DNA of 64,000 bases from positions 868,001 to 932,000 of the forward strand of contig NZ_JACOFU010000001.1 in NCBI RefSeq assembly GCF_014284275.1, given 5' to 3'. This DNA comes from Affinundibacterium amnicola. Lineage in GTDB: Bacteria > Pseudomonadota > Gammaproteobacteria > Burkholderiales > Burkholderiaceae_D. The position numbers and the translations under genes are program-made. Positions within the stretch are counted from its first letter, which is position 1, and each line of letters begins with the position of its first letter. Positions 1 to 10,735 of the stretch are shown here, one piece after another. The notes beneath the pieces are model-generated. The model saw only the letters and a program-made list of their open reading frames with translations, was not told the DNA's origin and searched no databases.

Positions 1-1
1 T

Positions 2-520
2 TTAGAAACCATGATGGCAGCAATCGCTTACGCTCAATCTGGTCACTTAGTGGTCGCCACCTTACATGCAAATAATAGTTATCAAGCCTTAAACCGTATT
101 ATTAGTTTCTTCCCAATCGAAAACCGTAGCGCTCTGCTCTTAGATTTGGCTTCAGCGATCAAGGCAGTTATTTCACAACGCCTAATCAAAGCAGTCAATG
201 GTGGTCGCTGCCCTGCAGTAGAAATCATGTTGAACACACGCTATGTGGGCGAATTAATTGAGCAGGGAAATATTTTCCAAATCAAAGAAGCGATTGAGAA
301 GAGTTTGGCGCCAGGTTCACAAACTTTTGAACGCGCTCTACTGCAATTAATCAAGGACGGATTGATTACACAAGAGGAAGGCTTAGCCAATGCCGACTCG
401 GCCAATAACTTATTGTGGTTGCTGAACAATGACACGGCTTTAGCGCAAAAAGCAAAAGAAGAAGCTGAGCCAGAAAAGAACACCGACGCGACTTTTACCG
501 AATTTAATTTAAACATGTAA
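2..520 (+). CDS. pilU: PilU-type twitching motility ATPase, C-terminal part (5' end outside window)
   Basis: The reading frame is open from base 2, so the gene is cut by the window edge. The visible ~172 residues are the C-terminal part of a PilT/PilU retraction ATPase. Seen: an ETM...SGHLVVATLHANN stretch (the conserved His box of secretion ATPases), then IISFFP and an ISQRL segment. PilU is favoured over PilT because of the FFP wording and the long acidic tail ending in FNLNM; this is family knowledge. These cytoplasmic hexamers power type IV pilus retraction together with PilT. The stop codon overlaps the start of the next gene by one base, suggesting cotranscription with the metabolic genes that follow. 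Confidence 0.88.
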   Translation, partial: LETMMAAIAYAQSGHLVVATLHANNSYQALNRIISFFPIENRSALLLDLASAIKAVISQRLIKAVNGGRCPAVEIMLNTRYVGELIEQGNIFQIKEAIEKSLAPGSQTFERALLQLIKDGLITQEEGLANADSANNLLWLLNNDTALAQKAKEEAEPEKNTDATFTEFNLNM

Positions 521-903
521 TGAAGACTGCAAACATCAATATCCGCTTATTTGGCATTCCCAACTGCGACACGGTAAAAAAAGCCCGCACTTGGTTAGAA
601 CAACAAGCGATTCCATTTGAATTTCATAATTTCAAAAAGGATGGTTTGACCCAAGCGCAAGTTGAAACCTGGCTACAAAAAATTGAGCTTGATACCTTAA
701 TCAATCGCAAAGGCACAACTTGGCGTGCTCTCTCCGACGAACAAAAATCGTGCGCCGATAACCGAGACGATGCCATTGCCTTGATACTAGAAAATCCGTC
801 TTTAGTTAAGCGCCCTGTTTTGCAAATTAATGACGATGAACGTCAATACGTCAGCGTTGGTTTCAATGATCAACTCTATCAAACCATTTTTAAAGAAATC
901 TAA
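520..903 (+). CDS. ArsC/Spx-like reductase family protein (YffB type)
   Basis: A 127-residue protein of the thioredoxin-fold ArsC/Spx superfamily. Near the N terminus it carries FGIPNCDTVKKAR with one cysteine (about residue 16) and no CXXC partner, as in the YffB subgroup; later come RKGTTWR and a KRPVL segment, typical of the family. It is the usual length. Proteins of this type beside dapE are common in proteobacteria (YffB lies next to dapE in E. coli), but their substrate is not firmly established; glutathione-dependent reduction is suspected for the family. It overlaps the pilU stop by one base and ends six bases before dapE, so it is probably in one operon with both. Confidence 0.85.
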   Translation: MKTANINIRLFGIPNCDTVKKARTWLEQQAIPFEFHNFKKDGLTQAQVETWLQKIELDTLINRKGTTWRALSDEQKSCADNRDDAIALILENPSLVKRPVLQINDDERQYVSVGFNDQLYQTIFKEI

Positions 904-2046
<1,143 letters not shown>

Positions 2047-2047
2047 C

Positions 2048-2950
2048 ATGACGAACGCAAATACACTCCCTTTCCAAACGCTACGCGATCTGTTGCGCTA
2101 TGCCGTGACACGTTTCAATACGGCGCAATTATTCTTCGGTCATGGTAGCGCCAATGCCTTAGACGAAGCTGCTTACCTGCTGCTGCACACCTTGAAATTG
2201 CCGCTCGATAAAATCGAACCATTCTTGGATGCGCGCCTGTTACCGCATGAAATTGATGCGGCAGTTGCCGTGATTGAACGCCGCGCCACCGACCGCGTTC
2301 CAGCGTCTTACATTACGAATGAAGCATGGTTGGGTACCTATAATTTCTATGTCGATGAACGCGTCATCGTACCGCGTTCCTTTATCGCAGAACTCATTCC
2401 AGAACGCTTCACTCCTTGGGTACAAGATCCTGAAGAAGTCACCGACATCTTGGAGCTATGCACGGGTTCTGGCTGCCTGCCTATCATGTTGGCAGATGCT
2501 TTTGAAAACGCGCAAGTGGATGCTGTTGATATTTCAAAAGATGCCTTAGAAGTCGCGCGGAAAAATGTCGCGACTTACGAACTGGAAGATCGTATCACCT
2601 TGATCGAATCCGATTTGTACAACAATGTTCCTGACAAGCTGTACGACATGATCATTACCAATCCACCATATGTCAATTCCAGCTCGATGAGTAAACTGCC
2701 GAAAGAATATTTGCATGAACCGCAAATTGCACTGGCAGGTGGCGACGATGGCATGGATTTGGTCCGCAAGATTGTAGCGGGTGCCGCATCACGCCTCAAA
2801 CCAAATGGTATCTTGATGGTCGAAATTGGCAATGAACGCGTGTTCGCTGATGAGGCGTTTGCCGAATATGGTCTGACTTGGTTGTCTACCAGTGCCGGTG
2901 ATGACATGGTTTTTATGCTCACCGCTGAACAGCTACAAGAGGGCAATTAA
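2048..2950 (+). CDS. prmB: Ribosomal protein L3 glutamine N5-methyltransferase
   Basis: A 300-residue SAM-dependent methyltransferase of the HemK/PrmC superfamily. Seen: a SAM-binding LCTGSGCLPIML motif near residue 138 and the NPPYV catalytic motif near residue 204 that recognises the target glutamine, followed by the PrmB-type wording YVNSSSM and ALAGGDDGMDLV. PrmB methylates a glutamine of ribosomal protein L3; PrmC, the release-factor enzyme, has a different N-terminal region. The start codon lies one base after the dapE stop. A strong terminator follows, so this is the last gene of the pilU-dapE-prmB transcription unit. Confidence 0.95.
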   Translation: MTNANTLPFQTLRDLLRYAVTRFNTAQLFFGHGSANALDEAAYLLLHTLKLPLDKIEPFLDARLLPHEIDAAVAVIERRATDRVPASYITNEAWLGTYNFYVDERVIVPRSFIAELIPERFTPWVQDPEEVTDILELCTGSGCLPIMLADAFENAQVDAVDISKDALEVARKNVATYELEDRITLIESDLYNNVPDKLYDMIITNPPYVNSSSMSKLPKEYLHEPQIALAGGDDGMDLVRKIVAGAASRLKPNGILMVEIGNERVFADEAFAEYGLTWLSTSAGDDMVFMLTAEQLQEGN

Positions 2951-2997
2951 AGCGCACCAATCAATTCGCGTTAGATTCGTTACGCAAAAGCTTCATC

Positions 2998-3036
2998 GCT
3001 CAAAACGCTGGCAAAAAAAGCGTTTTGAGCATTTTT
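2998..3036 (+). terminator. Rho-independent terminator after prmB
   Basis: A perfect 12-bp inverted repeat (GCTCAAAACGCT at 2998-3009, its complement at 3019-3030) encloses a 9-base loop and is followed by ATTTTTATTTTT. It ends the pilU-prmB unit and separates it from the ABC-F gene. Confidence 0.9.
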
Positions 3037-3081
3037 ATTTTTATACCCGATTTTTAATATCCATTTTTTTGTTAGTCAATA

Positions 3082-5100
3082 ATGATACGTCTTCAACAGG
3101 TCATCCTCGCCCGCGGTACTAAACCCCTTTTCGACAGCGTCGATGTCACACTTAATCCAGGCGATAAAATCGGTCTGATTGGTTCCAACGGCGCTGGCAA
3201 ATCCAGTCTGTTTGCCATGCTGCGCGGTGAGCTGCATCCGGATCAAGGTAGCATCGAATTTCCAGCTAAATGGCAATTAGCGCATGTCGCGCAAGAAACG
3301 CCACCTCTGGAACGCAGCGCGATTGATTATGCGATTGATGGTGACGTCACACTACGAAAACTAGAGGCACAATTAGCCGAACTCGAAGCGCAGCCAGAGT
3401 CACATGATAATGGGATTGCGATTGGTGAAGTCTACGGTGCCTTGTCGGATGCTGACGCCTACACCGTGCGTTCACGTGGCGAACAATTGCTGCTGGGATT
3501 AGGCTTCACGATTGAGCAGATGGAGCAATCAGTTGCCAGCTTCTCTGGTGGTTGGCGTATGCGTTTAAATCTGGCACAGGCATTGATGTGCAAATCCGAC
3601 TTACTGCTGCTTGATGAACCAACCAATCACTTGGATCTGGATGCGATTATCTGGTTGGAAGACTGGCTCAAACGTTATGCCGGTACACTCATTATCATTT
3701 CGCATGATAGAGATTTCTTAGATGGTGTCGTGAATGTTGTCGTGCATATTGATGAACGCAAGCTCAAGCGTTATTCAGGCAACTACTCTGCGTTTGAACG
3801 TCAACGCGCAGCGCAATTAATCCTCGCGCAAAGTTCCATCGAAAAACAAAGCCGCAAGCGTGCTCATTTGCAGTCTTTCATTGATCGATTTGCCGCCAAA
3901 GCGTCCAAAGCAAAACAAGCGCAGAGCCGTATCAAAGCCTTGGAAAAAATGGAAGAATTGGCGCCTTTGCGTGCAGCCGCAGAGTTTTCATTTGAATTCC
4001 GCGAACCGTTGAGTGCGCCAAATCCTATGCTGGTCATGGATGACGTCGATTGCGGTTATCGCATCGAGTCACAAACTGATCATAGCTTTACCGAAAAGAA
4101 AATCGTTGGTGATGTGAAGTTTTCTTTGCAAATCGGTCAACGTATCGGTTTGTTAGGGATTAACGGTGCAGGTAAATCCACATTGATCAAAACCATCATG
4201 GGCGAGTTACCGCCATTAACGGGCACGATCACGACGGGCAAAGGTTTATCGGTTGGTTATTTCGCCCAGCATCAAGTCGAAATGCTACGTCACGATGAAT
4301 CTCCACTCTGGCATTTAGCCCACATCGCACCGGATGTGCGTGAACAAGAATTGCGCAATTTCCTGGGCGGATTTAACTTCCCTGGCAGTATGGTGACGAG
4401 TCCAATCGCGCCTTTCTCAGGCGGTGAAAAAGCACGACTAGCATTGGCAATGATTGTGTGGCAGCGCCCTAACCTCTTACTGCTCGATGAACCGACCAAT
4501 CACTTAGATTTGGAGACACGCGAAGCTTTAACCGAAGCTTTAGCGCAATTCGAAGGCACGCTGGTGGTGGTATCACATGACCGTCACTTATTACGCGCCA
4601 CGACTGATCAATTCATCATCGTTGCCGATGGCAAGCTCTTACCTTTCGACGGTGATCTAGACGATTACAAAGATTGGCTCTACAAAACCAAACTAGAACA
4701 AGCAGCCGCAGCTGCGAATGCAAATACGAACGCGAGTACTGCAGGCCTTCCCGTCAAATCCAAAGAGAAAGCCGCTGCACTGCCCCAAGCACAACCTGTA
4801 CCAAGTGCACCAGTCGATGAAAAAGAACGCAAACGTCGTGACGCAGAAGAGCGCCAACGCATCACCGCATTGCGCAAGCCAATCGAAGCCAGAATCAAAC
4901 GTCTGGAAGAACAAATGGCTAAATTAAATGTGAAGAAGGACGACTATAGCAAGCACTTGGAAGACAGCGCCATCTACGACGAGGCGAATAAAGAGAAACT
5001 AAAAAATCTCTTATTGGATCAAGCCTATGTGGTGAAAGAGCTTAATCAATTAGAAATCGATTGGCTGGAACAACAAGAATTTTTGGAAGCTGCAGTATAA
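3082..5100 (+). CDS. ABC-F family ATPase (YheS/EttA-like translation factor)
   Basis: A 672-residue protein with two ABC nucleotide-binding domains and no membrane segments, the ABC-F layout. Domain 1 has Walker A GSNGAGKSS, signature SFSGGWRMR and Walker B LLLLDEPTNHLD; domain 2 has GINGAGKST, FSGGEKAR and again LLLLDEPTNHLD. Between them lies the basic linker (about residues 240-300, rich in R/K/Q) that reaches into the ribosomal E site in this family. The Ala/Lys-rich tail and C-terminal coiled coil (about residues 590-665) resemble YheS. ABC-F proteins act on ribosomes, as translation factors or antibiotic-protection proteins; which one applies here cannot be read from sequence. It has its own transcription unit downstream of a terminator. 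Confidence 0.93.
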   Translation: MIRLQQVILARGTKPLFDSVDVTLNPGDKIGLIGSNGAGKSSLFAMLRGELHPDQGSIEFPAKWQLAHVAQETPPLERSAIDYAIDGDVTLRKLEAQLAELEAQPESHDNGIAIGEVYGALSDADAYTVRSRGEQLLLGLGFTIEQMEQSVASFSGGWRMRLNLAQALMCKSDLLLLDEPTNHLDLDAIIWLEDWLKRYAGTLIIISHDRDFLDGVVNVVVHIDERKLKRYSGNYSAFERQRAAQLILAQSSIEKQSRKRAHLQSFIDRFAAKASKAKQAQSRIKALEKMEELAPLRAAAEFSFEFREPLSAPNPMLVMDDVDCGYRIESQTDHSFTEKKIVGDVKFSLQIGQRIGLLGINGAGKSTLIKTIMGELPPLTGTITTGKGLSVGYFAQHQVEMLRHDESPLWHLAHIAPDVREQELRNFLGGFNFPGSMVTSPIAPFSGGEKARLALAMIVWQRPNLLLLDEPTNHLDLETREALTEALAQFEGTLVVVSHDRHLLRATTDQFIIVADGKLLPFDGDLDDYKDWLYKTKLEQAAAAANANTNASTAGLPVKSKEKAAALPQAQPVPSAPVDEKERKRRDAEERQRITALRKPIEARIKRLEEQMAKLNVKKDDYSKHLEDSAIYDEANKEKLKNLLLDQAYVVKELNQLEIDWLEQQEFLEAAV

Positions 5101-5243
5101 GGCTTGTATTAGTTAGCCGCGGTGAAATGACGACTTTTTGAACAAGACCAAAACACATTCACCATCATGCCGAACCTGACTCCAAAAGCGCCAACTTTAG
5201 TTTTGATGCTAAAAATTTGTGCATTTAGCGCCTTCACCTTCAC

Positions 5244-5466
5244 GGCGTAGGTATTTACAGAAGTCGGAGCATCACTAAAAGTCCCCTCCCTTTCAAGGGG
5301 AGGACTAGGGTGGAGATGGGTTATAGTGACGCAATCAGTAGTTTTTATCGGACAACTAAAACTCATCCCCATCCCAACCTTCCCCAAACAATTGATAGGG
5401 GGAAGGGTTATTTCATCGCACGCCAACTTGTGTAGATACCTATGCCTTGAAAGGGAGGGAATTTTA
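5244..5466. repeat. Inverted pair of ~80-90 bp intergenic repeat elements (REP/MITE-like)
   Basis: The ABC-F to ligase gap holds no convincing gene but a structured repeat. Copy A (about 5244-5322, + orientation) starts GGCGTAGGTATTTACAGAAGT and ends GGTGGAGATGGGTT. Copy B (about 5359-5446, opposite orientation) read on the minus strand starts GGCATAGGTATCTACACAAGT (18 of 21 bases the same) and ends GGGATGGGGATGAGTT. Each copy has an internal C-rich/G-rich hairpin. Just outside copy B, 5445-5466 matches the left half of copy A's hairpin, as if copy B had entered a third element. The open frame here (5109-5426, minus) translates the repeat and is not taken as a gene. Confidence 0.72.
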
Positions 5467-5473
5467 GTAGCGG

Positions 5474-6436
5474 CTACTCAGATTGATATTCACGTACAAA
5501 ACTAGCAAATTTAGGCAGGCCATTTGATGTTAAATCCCGATATCGGTATGTCACCCAAGTACCGATCACTGGTGGTTTTTTTCTTTGCTCATCATCAAAT
5601 CCGGTGCCCAGTTTAAATTGTTTGCCATCTCGCGTTTCTAACAGCAAAGCCCCCATCATGCCTTGTAGTCTTCCTTGCCCGCCGATGATGGCAATTACCT
5701 TGGCCTCTGCGTCAAATTGTGGCTTTAGCTTGTAGACGAAGTCACTGCGCCCCGATTGAAACTCGGCACTGGCCAGATGTAAGACTAAGCCTTCTGCTTT
5801 CTGTAGTGTTAGCTGTTTGAGTTTGGTCTCGACTTGCTCCACTGACTTAACGGCTTCTTGCGGAATGACTTGCAGCCACGGAATTTGTAGTTTTTCCACT
5901 ATGCCGCTCAATCTTTGCAAACGTTGATCAAAATCACCTTGCGCTAAGGGATACTCAAACAAGCAATATCGAATTTGGCGCCACTCATCCTCATTTGCCT
6001 GACTACGCCGCACTGCGCCGGATAAACGCTCAAACTGCCCGCGCCCCATCCACAGTTCACCATCTAAAGCATGTGTAGGAAATTTATCGATGAACCAAAT
6101 AGGTGCGTTAATGACTCTCCCACTGCGGAAATAAAGTTGCTTGCCATCCCAATAAGCGCGTACACCATCCAGTTTTTCACTCATTAAATAATCGGAAATA
6201 TTTGCACCAAGCTGGCGTACGTCCAATAAAGTTTGCGGCAAAACTAAGGCTAAGTTAGTTCTCTTGAGCGCATCACTTTCTGGCGAATTAGTATTTGGTT
6301 CTATAGCAGAATGCGTCTTGGCAGATGCCGAAGCAGTCAATAAATTCCAAGGTATAAGTGACAGGAGTAAAAGCTGACGACGTACTGGCTGCGAGCTGTT
6401 TACTCTCTTAACTAACTTCTTTTTATACGCGTTCAT
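5474..6436 (-). CDS. ligE: ATP-dependent DNA ligase with export signal (LigE type)
   Basis: A 320-residue minimal ATP-dependent DNA ligase. Seen: the adenylation motif SEKLDGVRAYWDG with nucleophile Lys88, LDGELW (motif III region), EGLVLH (motif IV) and YKLKPQFDAEAKV (motif V), then a compact OB domain. There is no N-terminal DNA-binding domain, which defines Lig E. The N terminus is basic followed by a hydrophobic run (about residues 21-38) ending SASA, consistent with export to the periplasm. Lig E enzymes occur in Gram-negative, often competent bacteria and have been linked to extracellular DNA or biofilm; the exact role is open. The gene lies alone between a repeat and a terminator. Confidence 0.88.
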   Translation of the reverse strand: MNAYKKKLVKRVNSSQPVRRQLLLLSLIPWNLLTASASAKTHSAIEPNTNSPESDALKRTNLALVLPQTLLDVRQLGANISDYLMSEKLDGVRAYWDGKQLYFRSGRVINAPIWFIDKFPTHALDGELWMGRGQFERLSGAVRRSQANEDEWRQIRYCLFEYPLAQGDFDQRLQRLSGIVEKLQIPWLQVIPQEAVKSVEQVETKLKQLTLQKAEGLVLHLASAEFQSGRSDFVYKLKPQFDAEAKVIAIIGGQGRLQGMMGALLLETRDGKQFKLGTGFDDEQRKKPPVIGTWVTYRYRDLTSNGLPKFASFVREYQSE

Positions 6437-6520
6437 ATCTTTACCTTAAGGTGTTTTAAGATATTTAAGTATAAAAATATTTAGATTAAATAACACTAAA
6501 ACTTCATATTCTGTAGCAAA

Positions 6521-6564
6521 AAAACAAAACCACCGATCATGAATGAAGTCGGTGGTTTTGTTTT
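6521..6564 (-). terminator. Rho-independent terminator after the qmcA/nfeD unit (bidirectional shape)
   Basis: AAAACAAAACCACCGA (6521-6536) pairs perfectly with 6549-6564 around a 12-base loop. Read on the minus strand it ends in a T-rich run after the stem, so it terminates qmcA transcription ahead of the ligase gene. Confidence 0.88.
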
Positions 6565-6631
6565 TTTCATTTTTGCCTGAATTAATCTGGCAGAACAAAA
6601 ATGGCTTAGCTAAGTTGTCTTACCATGAGAA

Positions 6632-7549
6632 TTACTTCTGCGCCTTCACCACCTGCATTGCACTAGCAATCAAGCCACTCATATCACTCATGTTCGCAGG
6701 TACGATAATGGAATTGTTCGTCTTCGCCAAATTCGCAAATGCCGCTACATATTGCTCAGCCACTTTCAAATTCACCGCATCTGCACCACCTGGCTCACGA
6801 ATCGCTGCGGCAGTTTGACGAATCGCTTCAGCACTTGCTTCTGCGATTGCCAAAATCGCGCCTGCCTGACCTTCAGCACGATTGATCGACGCTTGCTTTT
6901 CACCTTCAGACTTGGCGATGGATGCTTCACGTTCACCAGTTGCGATATTAATCTGCTCTTGCTTACGACCTTCCGAAGCAGCGATCAGGGCACGTTTTTC
7001 ACGTTCCGCAGTGATCTGTGCTTGCATCGCATGCAGAATTTCTTTTGGTGGCGTCAAATCTTTAATCTCATAACGCAAAACTTTTACGCCCCAATTCGCA
7101 GCAGACTCATCAATCGCATTCACGATCGTTGTGTTGATGTGATCACGCTCTTCAAAGGTTTTATCCAATTCCATTTTACCGATCACAGAACGCAGCGTGG
7201 TTTGTGCCAACTGCGTAATCGCCGCGATGTAATTAGACGAGCCATAAGAAGCACGCATTGCATCGGTAATCTGAAAATACAAGATACCATCGACCTGTAA
7301 TTGCGTATTATCTTTGGTGATACAAACCTGTGGCGGCACATCGAGTGGGATCTCTTTCAACACATGTTTATAAGCAACACGATCGACAAATGGCACAACG
7401 ATATTTAAGCCTGGGCCTAAGGTCGCATGGTACTTACCGAGTCGCTCGACCACCCATGCATCTTGTTGGGGTACGACCTTGATTGTCTTCATGATAAAGA
7501 CCAAGGCCAAGACAAACAACACCATCACGACAAAGCTAGAATTTTCCAT
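6632..7549 (-). CDS. qmcA: SPFH/stomatin-like membrane protein QmcA
   Basis: A 305-residue SPFH-domain (band 7) protein. One N-terminal membrane helix (about residues 5-24) is followed by the SPFH core (VVPQQDAWVVERLGKYHATL, PFVDRV, QLAQTTLRSVIG), then an Ala/Glu-rich helical stretch (AEREKRALIAASEGRKQEQI, about residues 175-245) that oligomerises in this family. Related E. coli QmcA (YbbK) forms large membrane-anchored complexes associated with FtsH-type quality control. The gene follows a NfeD-family gene, the standard genetic partner of this subgroup, which strengthens the call. Terminator downstream. Confidence 0.93.
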   Translation of the reverse strand: MENSSFVVMVLFVLALVFIMKTIKVVPQQDAWVVERLGKYHATLGPGLNIVVPFVDRVAYKHVLKEIPLDVPPQVCITKDNTQLQVDGILYFQITDAMRASYGSSNYIAAITQLAQTTLRSVIGKMELDKTFEERDHINTTIVNAIDESAANWGVKVLRYEIKDLTPPKEILHAMQAQITAEREKRALIAASEGRKQEQINIATGEREASIAKSEGEKQASINRAEGQAGAILAIAEASAEAIRQTAAAIREPGGADAVNLKVAEQYVAAFANLAKTNNSIIVPANMSDMSGLIASAMQVVKAQK

Positions 7550-7605
7550 TTTATTTCCTTTATTGTTTTGTTTAATTCTTTGTAGAGAAAACTTACATCC
7601 GTTTT

Positions 7606-8040
7606 TCAGGCTGGATGAACAATTAAGCGACTTCCTTCAACTGCTTCAATTTCATACATCCCAACTTCACCAGCAGCATGGCGTAATTCGACGTCCCACA
7701 TGGCACCACGGTATTTTGTTCTGGCAACAAAAACACCATTTCCCTGATCCTGCCAATCATCAACTTTTAATTGCTGACCGATATCGATATTCACATTCGG
7801 ATCGCTTGCTGTTTCGCGCCGCTCTTTCCAACCATACTTACTATTATGCAGCGTCAATGTTGCCGCACTGCCGATGACTGCAGCAATCAACATTTGAAAT
7901 TGCACTGAGCTGATCAACAACGACGCTATTGAAGCACTGACCAAACCAACCGCAAACATCAACAAATAAAAAGTCCCTGTGAACAACTCAAGAATAATCA
8001 CCACGCCAGCCAATACTAACCACCAAGTCCACGCTTCCAT
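7606..8040 (-). CDS. NfeD-family membrane protein (partner of QmcA)
   Basis: A 144-residue protein with three hydrophobic segments in the first ~70 residues followed by a soluble OB-fold NfeD domain (roughly residues 85-144, IGQQLKVDDWQDQGNGVF to GSRLIVHPA). This short, protease-less form is the NfeD1b/YbbJ type. It is always found beside stomatin-like genes and is thought to act with them in the membrane; no enzymatic activity is known. Order nfeD then qmcA with a 56-base gap indicates an operon. Confidence 0.88.
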   Translation of the reverse strand: MEAWTWWLVLAGVVIILELFTGTFYLLMFAVGLVSASIASLLISSVQFQMLIAAVIGSAATLTLHNSKYGWKERRETASDPNVNIDIGQQLKVDDWQDQGNGVFVARTKYRGAMWDVELRHAAGEVGMYEIEAVEGSRLIVHPA

Positions 8041-8114
8041 TTGATATTCTCCTTATAAAGAATTGCAACAGTTTGCCCGATAACTAACAAATTGTCATCG
8101 GTATTTCACAGACA

Positions 8115-8151
8115 AAAAAACCCTCGACATCGAAGATGTGGAGGGTTTTTT
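8115..8151. terminator. Bidirectional rho-independent terminator upstream of nfeD
   Basis: AAAAAACCCTC (8115-8125) pairs with GAGGGTTTTTT (8141-8151); the inner five pairs continue the stem with one mismatch around loop CGAAG. Both flanks are A/T tracts. It lies between nfeD and ppsA, both on the minus strand, and could act as a second stop for ppsA readthrough. Confidence 0.75.
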
Positions 8152-8254
8152 GCAGGTAATTCGAGGAGTTACTAATTCTGTGTTTTTTCTTGTTTTGATG
8201 AGTTCACTCTACTTTAAAAAAATGACGTGATGATGAAATCATTTTTACTCAACA

Positions 8255-8287
8255 AAAAAGCGCGAAGACTCAATTGAATCTTCGCGC
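8255..8287 (-). terminator. Rho-independent terminator after ppsA
   Basis: GCGCGAAGA (8260-8268) pairs with 8279-8287 around a 10-base loop; on the minus strand the stem is followed by TTTTTTG. It lies 31 bases beyond the ppsA stop. Confidence 0.88.
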
Positions 8288-8317
8288 CCGAATTTACTGA
8301 GAAGTTACTTCAATAAT

Positions 8318-10735
8318 TTACTTAGCAACCACAGCCAACTGCTTCCAAGTATCAATCACAGAATCAGGATTGAGCGAAATTGACTCTATCCCTTCTTGCA
8401 TCAACCATTCCGCAAAATCTGGATGATCAGAAGGTCCCTGACCGCAAATACCAACGTACTTACCTGCTTTGAGACAAGCAGAAATTGCACGTGACAGCAT
8501 TGCTTTGACTGCAGGGTCGCGCTCATCAAAATCTGCTGCTAACAGCTCCATACCGGAATCACGATCTAGACCTAAAGTTAATTGCGTCAAATCATTGGAA
8601 CCGATAGAGAAACCGTCGAAGAATTCTAAGAACTCTTCAGCAAGAATCGCATTCGAAGGGACTTCGCACATCATGATTAAACGCAAGCCATTTTCGCCAC
8701 GTTTGAGACCATTCTTACCGAGCAGATTCACGACTTTTTCTGCCTGGCCTAGAGTTCGTACGAAAGGCACCATGATTTCGACATTAGTCAAACCCATGTC
8801 GTTACGCACGCGTTTCATTGCCGTGCATTCCATCTTGAAAGACTCGGCGAAATCACTGGCGAGATAACGTGCAGCGCCACGGAAACCTAACATTGGATTT
8901 TCTTCATCCGGTTCGTAGCGTGTACCACCAATCAGTTTTTTGTACTCGTTGGATTTAAAATCAGACAAACGTACGATGACTTTTTTAGGCCAGAAAGCTG
9001 CGGCGATGGTTGCGACACCTTCGGCTAATTTATCAACGTAAAAGGCTTTTGGTGATGCGTGACCACGTGCCACAGATTCAACCGCTTTTTTCAAGTCTGG
9101 ATCAATATTTGGGTATTCCAAAATTGCTTTTGGATGCACGCCGATATTGTTATTGATGATGAATTCCAAACGCGCTAAGCCCACACCTTCGTTCGGTACC
9201 GATTGGAAATCAAATGCTAATTGTGGATTACCGACGTTCAGCATAATTTTCAATGGCAACTTCGGTAACTCACCACGAACTTCTTCTGTGACTTCGGTTT
9301 CAATCAACCCGTCGTAAATTTTACCTTCGTCGCCTTCAGCGCAAGACACAGTGACTAAGGTGCCGTCTTTCAAAAGATCCGTCGCATCACCGCAACCAAC
9401 TACCGCTGGCACACCGAGTTCACGCGCGATAATCGCCGCGTGACAAGTACGACCACCACGATTGGTGACGATGGCGGCAGCACGCTTCATGACTGGCTCC
9501 CAGTTGGGATCGGTCATATCCGCGACCAGTACATCGCCTGGTTGTACGCGTTCCATTTCGGATGGATCGTGAATGACGCGTACACGACCGGCACCAATTT
9601 TTTGACCGATCGCACGACCTGAGACCAATACTGCGCCCGTACCTTTGAGTTTGAAACGTTGCTGTGCGTCGGTTGCTTTTTGCTGTGATTTCACCGTTTC
9701 TGGGCGCGCTTGCAAAATATAGAGTTTGCCATCGCGACCGTCTTTGCCCCACTCGATATCCATAGGACGGCCATAGTGTTTCTCGATGATCACAGCGTAC
9801 TTCGCTAATTCAACCACTTCAGTATCGTTCAAAGAATATCGATTACGCAGTTCGATGGGCACATCGACCGTCTTCACAGAACGGCCCGCTTTGGCTTCGC
9901 CGGTGAATTCCATTTTGATCAATTTGGAACCGATATTACGACGTATCACTGGCAATTTCCCCAATTCCAGCATTGGTTTATGCACATAGAATTCATCCGG
10001 ATTCACCGCACCTTGCACGACCGTTTCACCAAGACCGTAGCTAGAAGTAATAAACACCACATCTTTAAAACCAGACTCAGTATCTATCGTGAACATCACA
10101 CCAGCCGCGCCCAAATCTGAGCGTACCATGCGTTGCACACCAGCAGACAAAGCGACTTCCGCATGCGTGAAGCCTTTGTGTACACGATAAGAAATTGCAC
10201 GGTCATTGTACAAAGACGCGAATACATGCTTCATCGCTTCTAACACATTGTCGATACCAACGACGTTGAGAAAAGTTTCTTGTTGACCTGCGAAAGAGGC
10301 ATCTGGCAAATCTTCAGCGGTTGCCGAAGAACGTACTGCGAACGACATTTCTGCAGTTGAGTCTGCGACGAGTTTGTTATAGAACTCTTCGATTTCTTTT
10401 TGCAAGCGTGGCTGGAAAGGTGTGTCGATAATCCATTGACGAATTTCAGCACCGGCTCTCGCCAATTCTTTGACGTCTTCAATATCCAAAGTAGCAAGAC
10501 GATCTGCAATGCGCTGCGCCAATGGCAAACCACCATCGATACTATGCGATAAGAAATCACGAAATGCTTGTGCCGTGGTGGCGAAACCACCTGGAACACG
10601 CACGCCTGCAGAAGCAAGCTGGCTAATCATTTCGCCAAGTGAAGCATTTTTACCACCGACGGAATCAACATCGGTCATCCGTAAGTTTTCGAACGAGGCA
10701 ACATAAGTTGCTTCGGTATTTGCTGCGTTAGACAT
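8318..10735 (-). CDS. ppsA: Phosphoenolpyruvate synthase
   Basis: An 805-residue enzyme converting pyruvate + ATP to PEP + AMP + Pi, the gluconeogenic bypass of pyruvate kinase. Domains in order: N-terminal nucleotide-binding domain ([26 protein letters not shown]), the swivelling phospho-histidine domain with [14 protein letters not shown], and a C-terminal TIM barrel ([34 protein letters not shown]). I chose ATG 10735 ([11 protein letters not shown]), not the 45-codon longer frame, because an AGAGG ribosome site lies just upstream and the family begins here. ppsR, which encodes its regulatory kinase/pyrophosphorylase, is divergent. Confidence 0.96.
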   Translation of the reverse strand: MSNAANTEATYVASFENLRMTDVDSVGGKNASLGEMISQLASAGVRVPGGFATTAQAFRDFLSHSIDGGLPLAQRIADRLATLDIEDVKELARAGAEIRQWIIDTPFQPRLQKEIEEFYNKLVADSTAEMSFAVRSSATAEDLPDASFAGQQETFLNVVGIDNVLEAMKHVFASLYNDRAISYRVHKGFTHAEVALSAGVQRMVRSDLGAAGVMFTIDTESGFKDVVFITSSYGLGETVVQGAVNPDEFYVHKPMLELGKLPVIRRNIGSKLIKMEFTGEAKAGRSVKTVDVPIELRNRYSLNDTEVVELAKYAVIIEKHYGRPMDIEWGKDGRDGKLYILQARPETVKSQQKATDAQQRFKLKGTGAVLVSGRAIGQKIGAGRVRVIHDPSEMERVQPGDVLVADMTDPNWEPVMKRAAAIVTNRGGRTCHAAIIARELGVPAVVGCGDATDLLKDGTLVTVSCAEGDEGKIYDGLIETEVTEEVRGELPKLPLKIMLNVGNPQLAFDFQSVPNEGVGLARLEFIINNNIGVHPKAILEYPNIDPDLKKAVESVARGHASPKAFYVDKLAEGVATIAAAFWPKKVIVRLSDFKSNEYKKLIGGTRYEPDEENPMLGFRGAARYLASDFAESFKMECTAMKRVRNDMGLTNVEIMVPFVRTLGQAEKVVNLLGKNGLKRGENGLRLIMMCEVPSNAILAEEFLEFFDGFSIGSNDLTQLTLGLDRDSGMELLAADFDERDPAVKAMLSRAISACLKAGKYVGICGQGPSDHPDFAEWLMQEGIESISLNPDSVIDTWKQLAVVAK

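Noticed and set aside
5109-5426. A 105-residue frame on the minus strand in the ABC-F to ligase gap
   Set aside because: It translates the C-rich repeat (the HPSPPLEREG wording is typical of such repeats), lacks a ribosome site and has no recognisable family.
6752-7300. A 182-residue frame on the plus strand
   Set aside because: It is fully antisense to qmcA, has an odd Cys/Arg-rich composition and no ribosome site.
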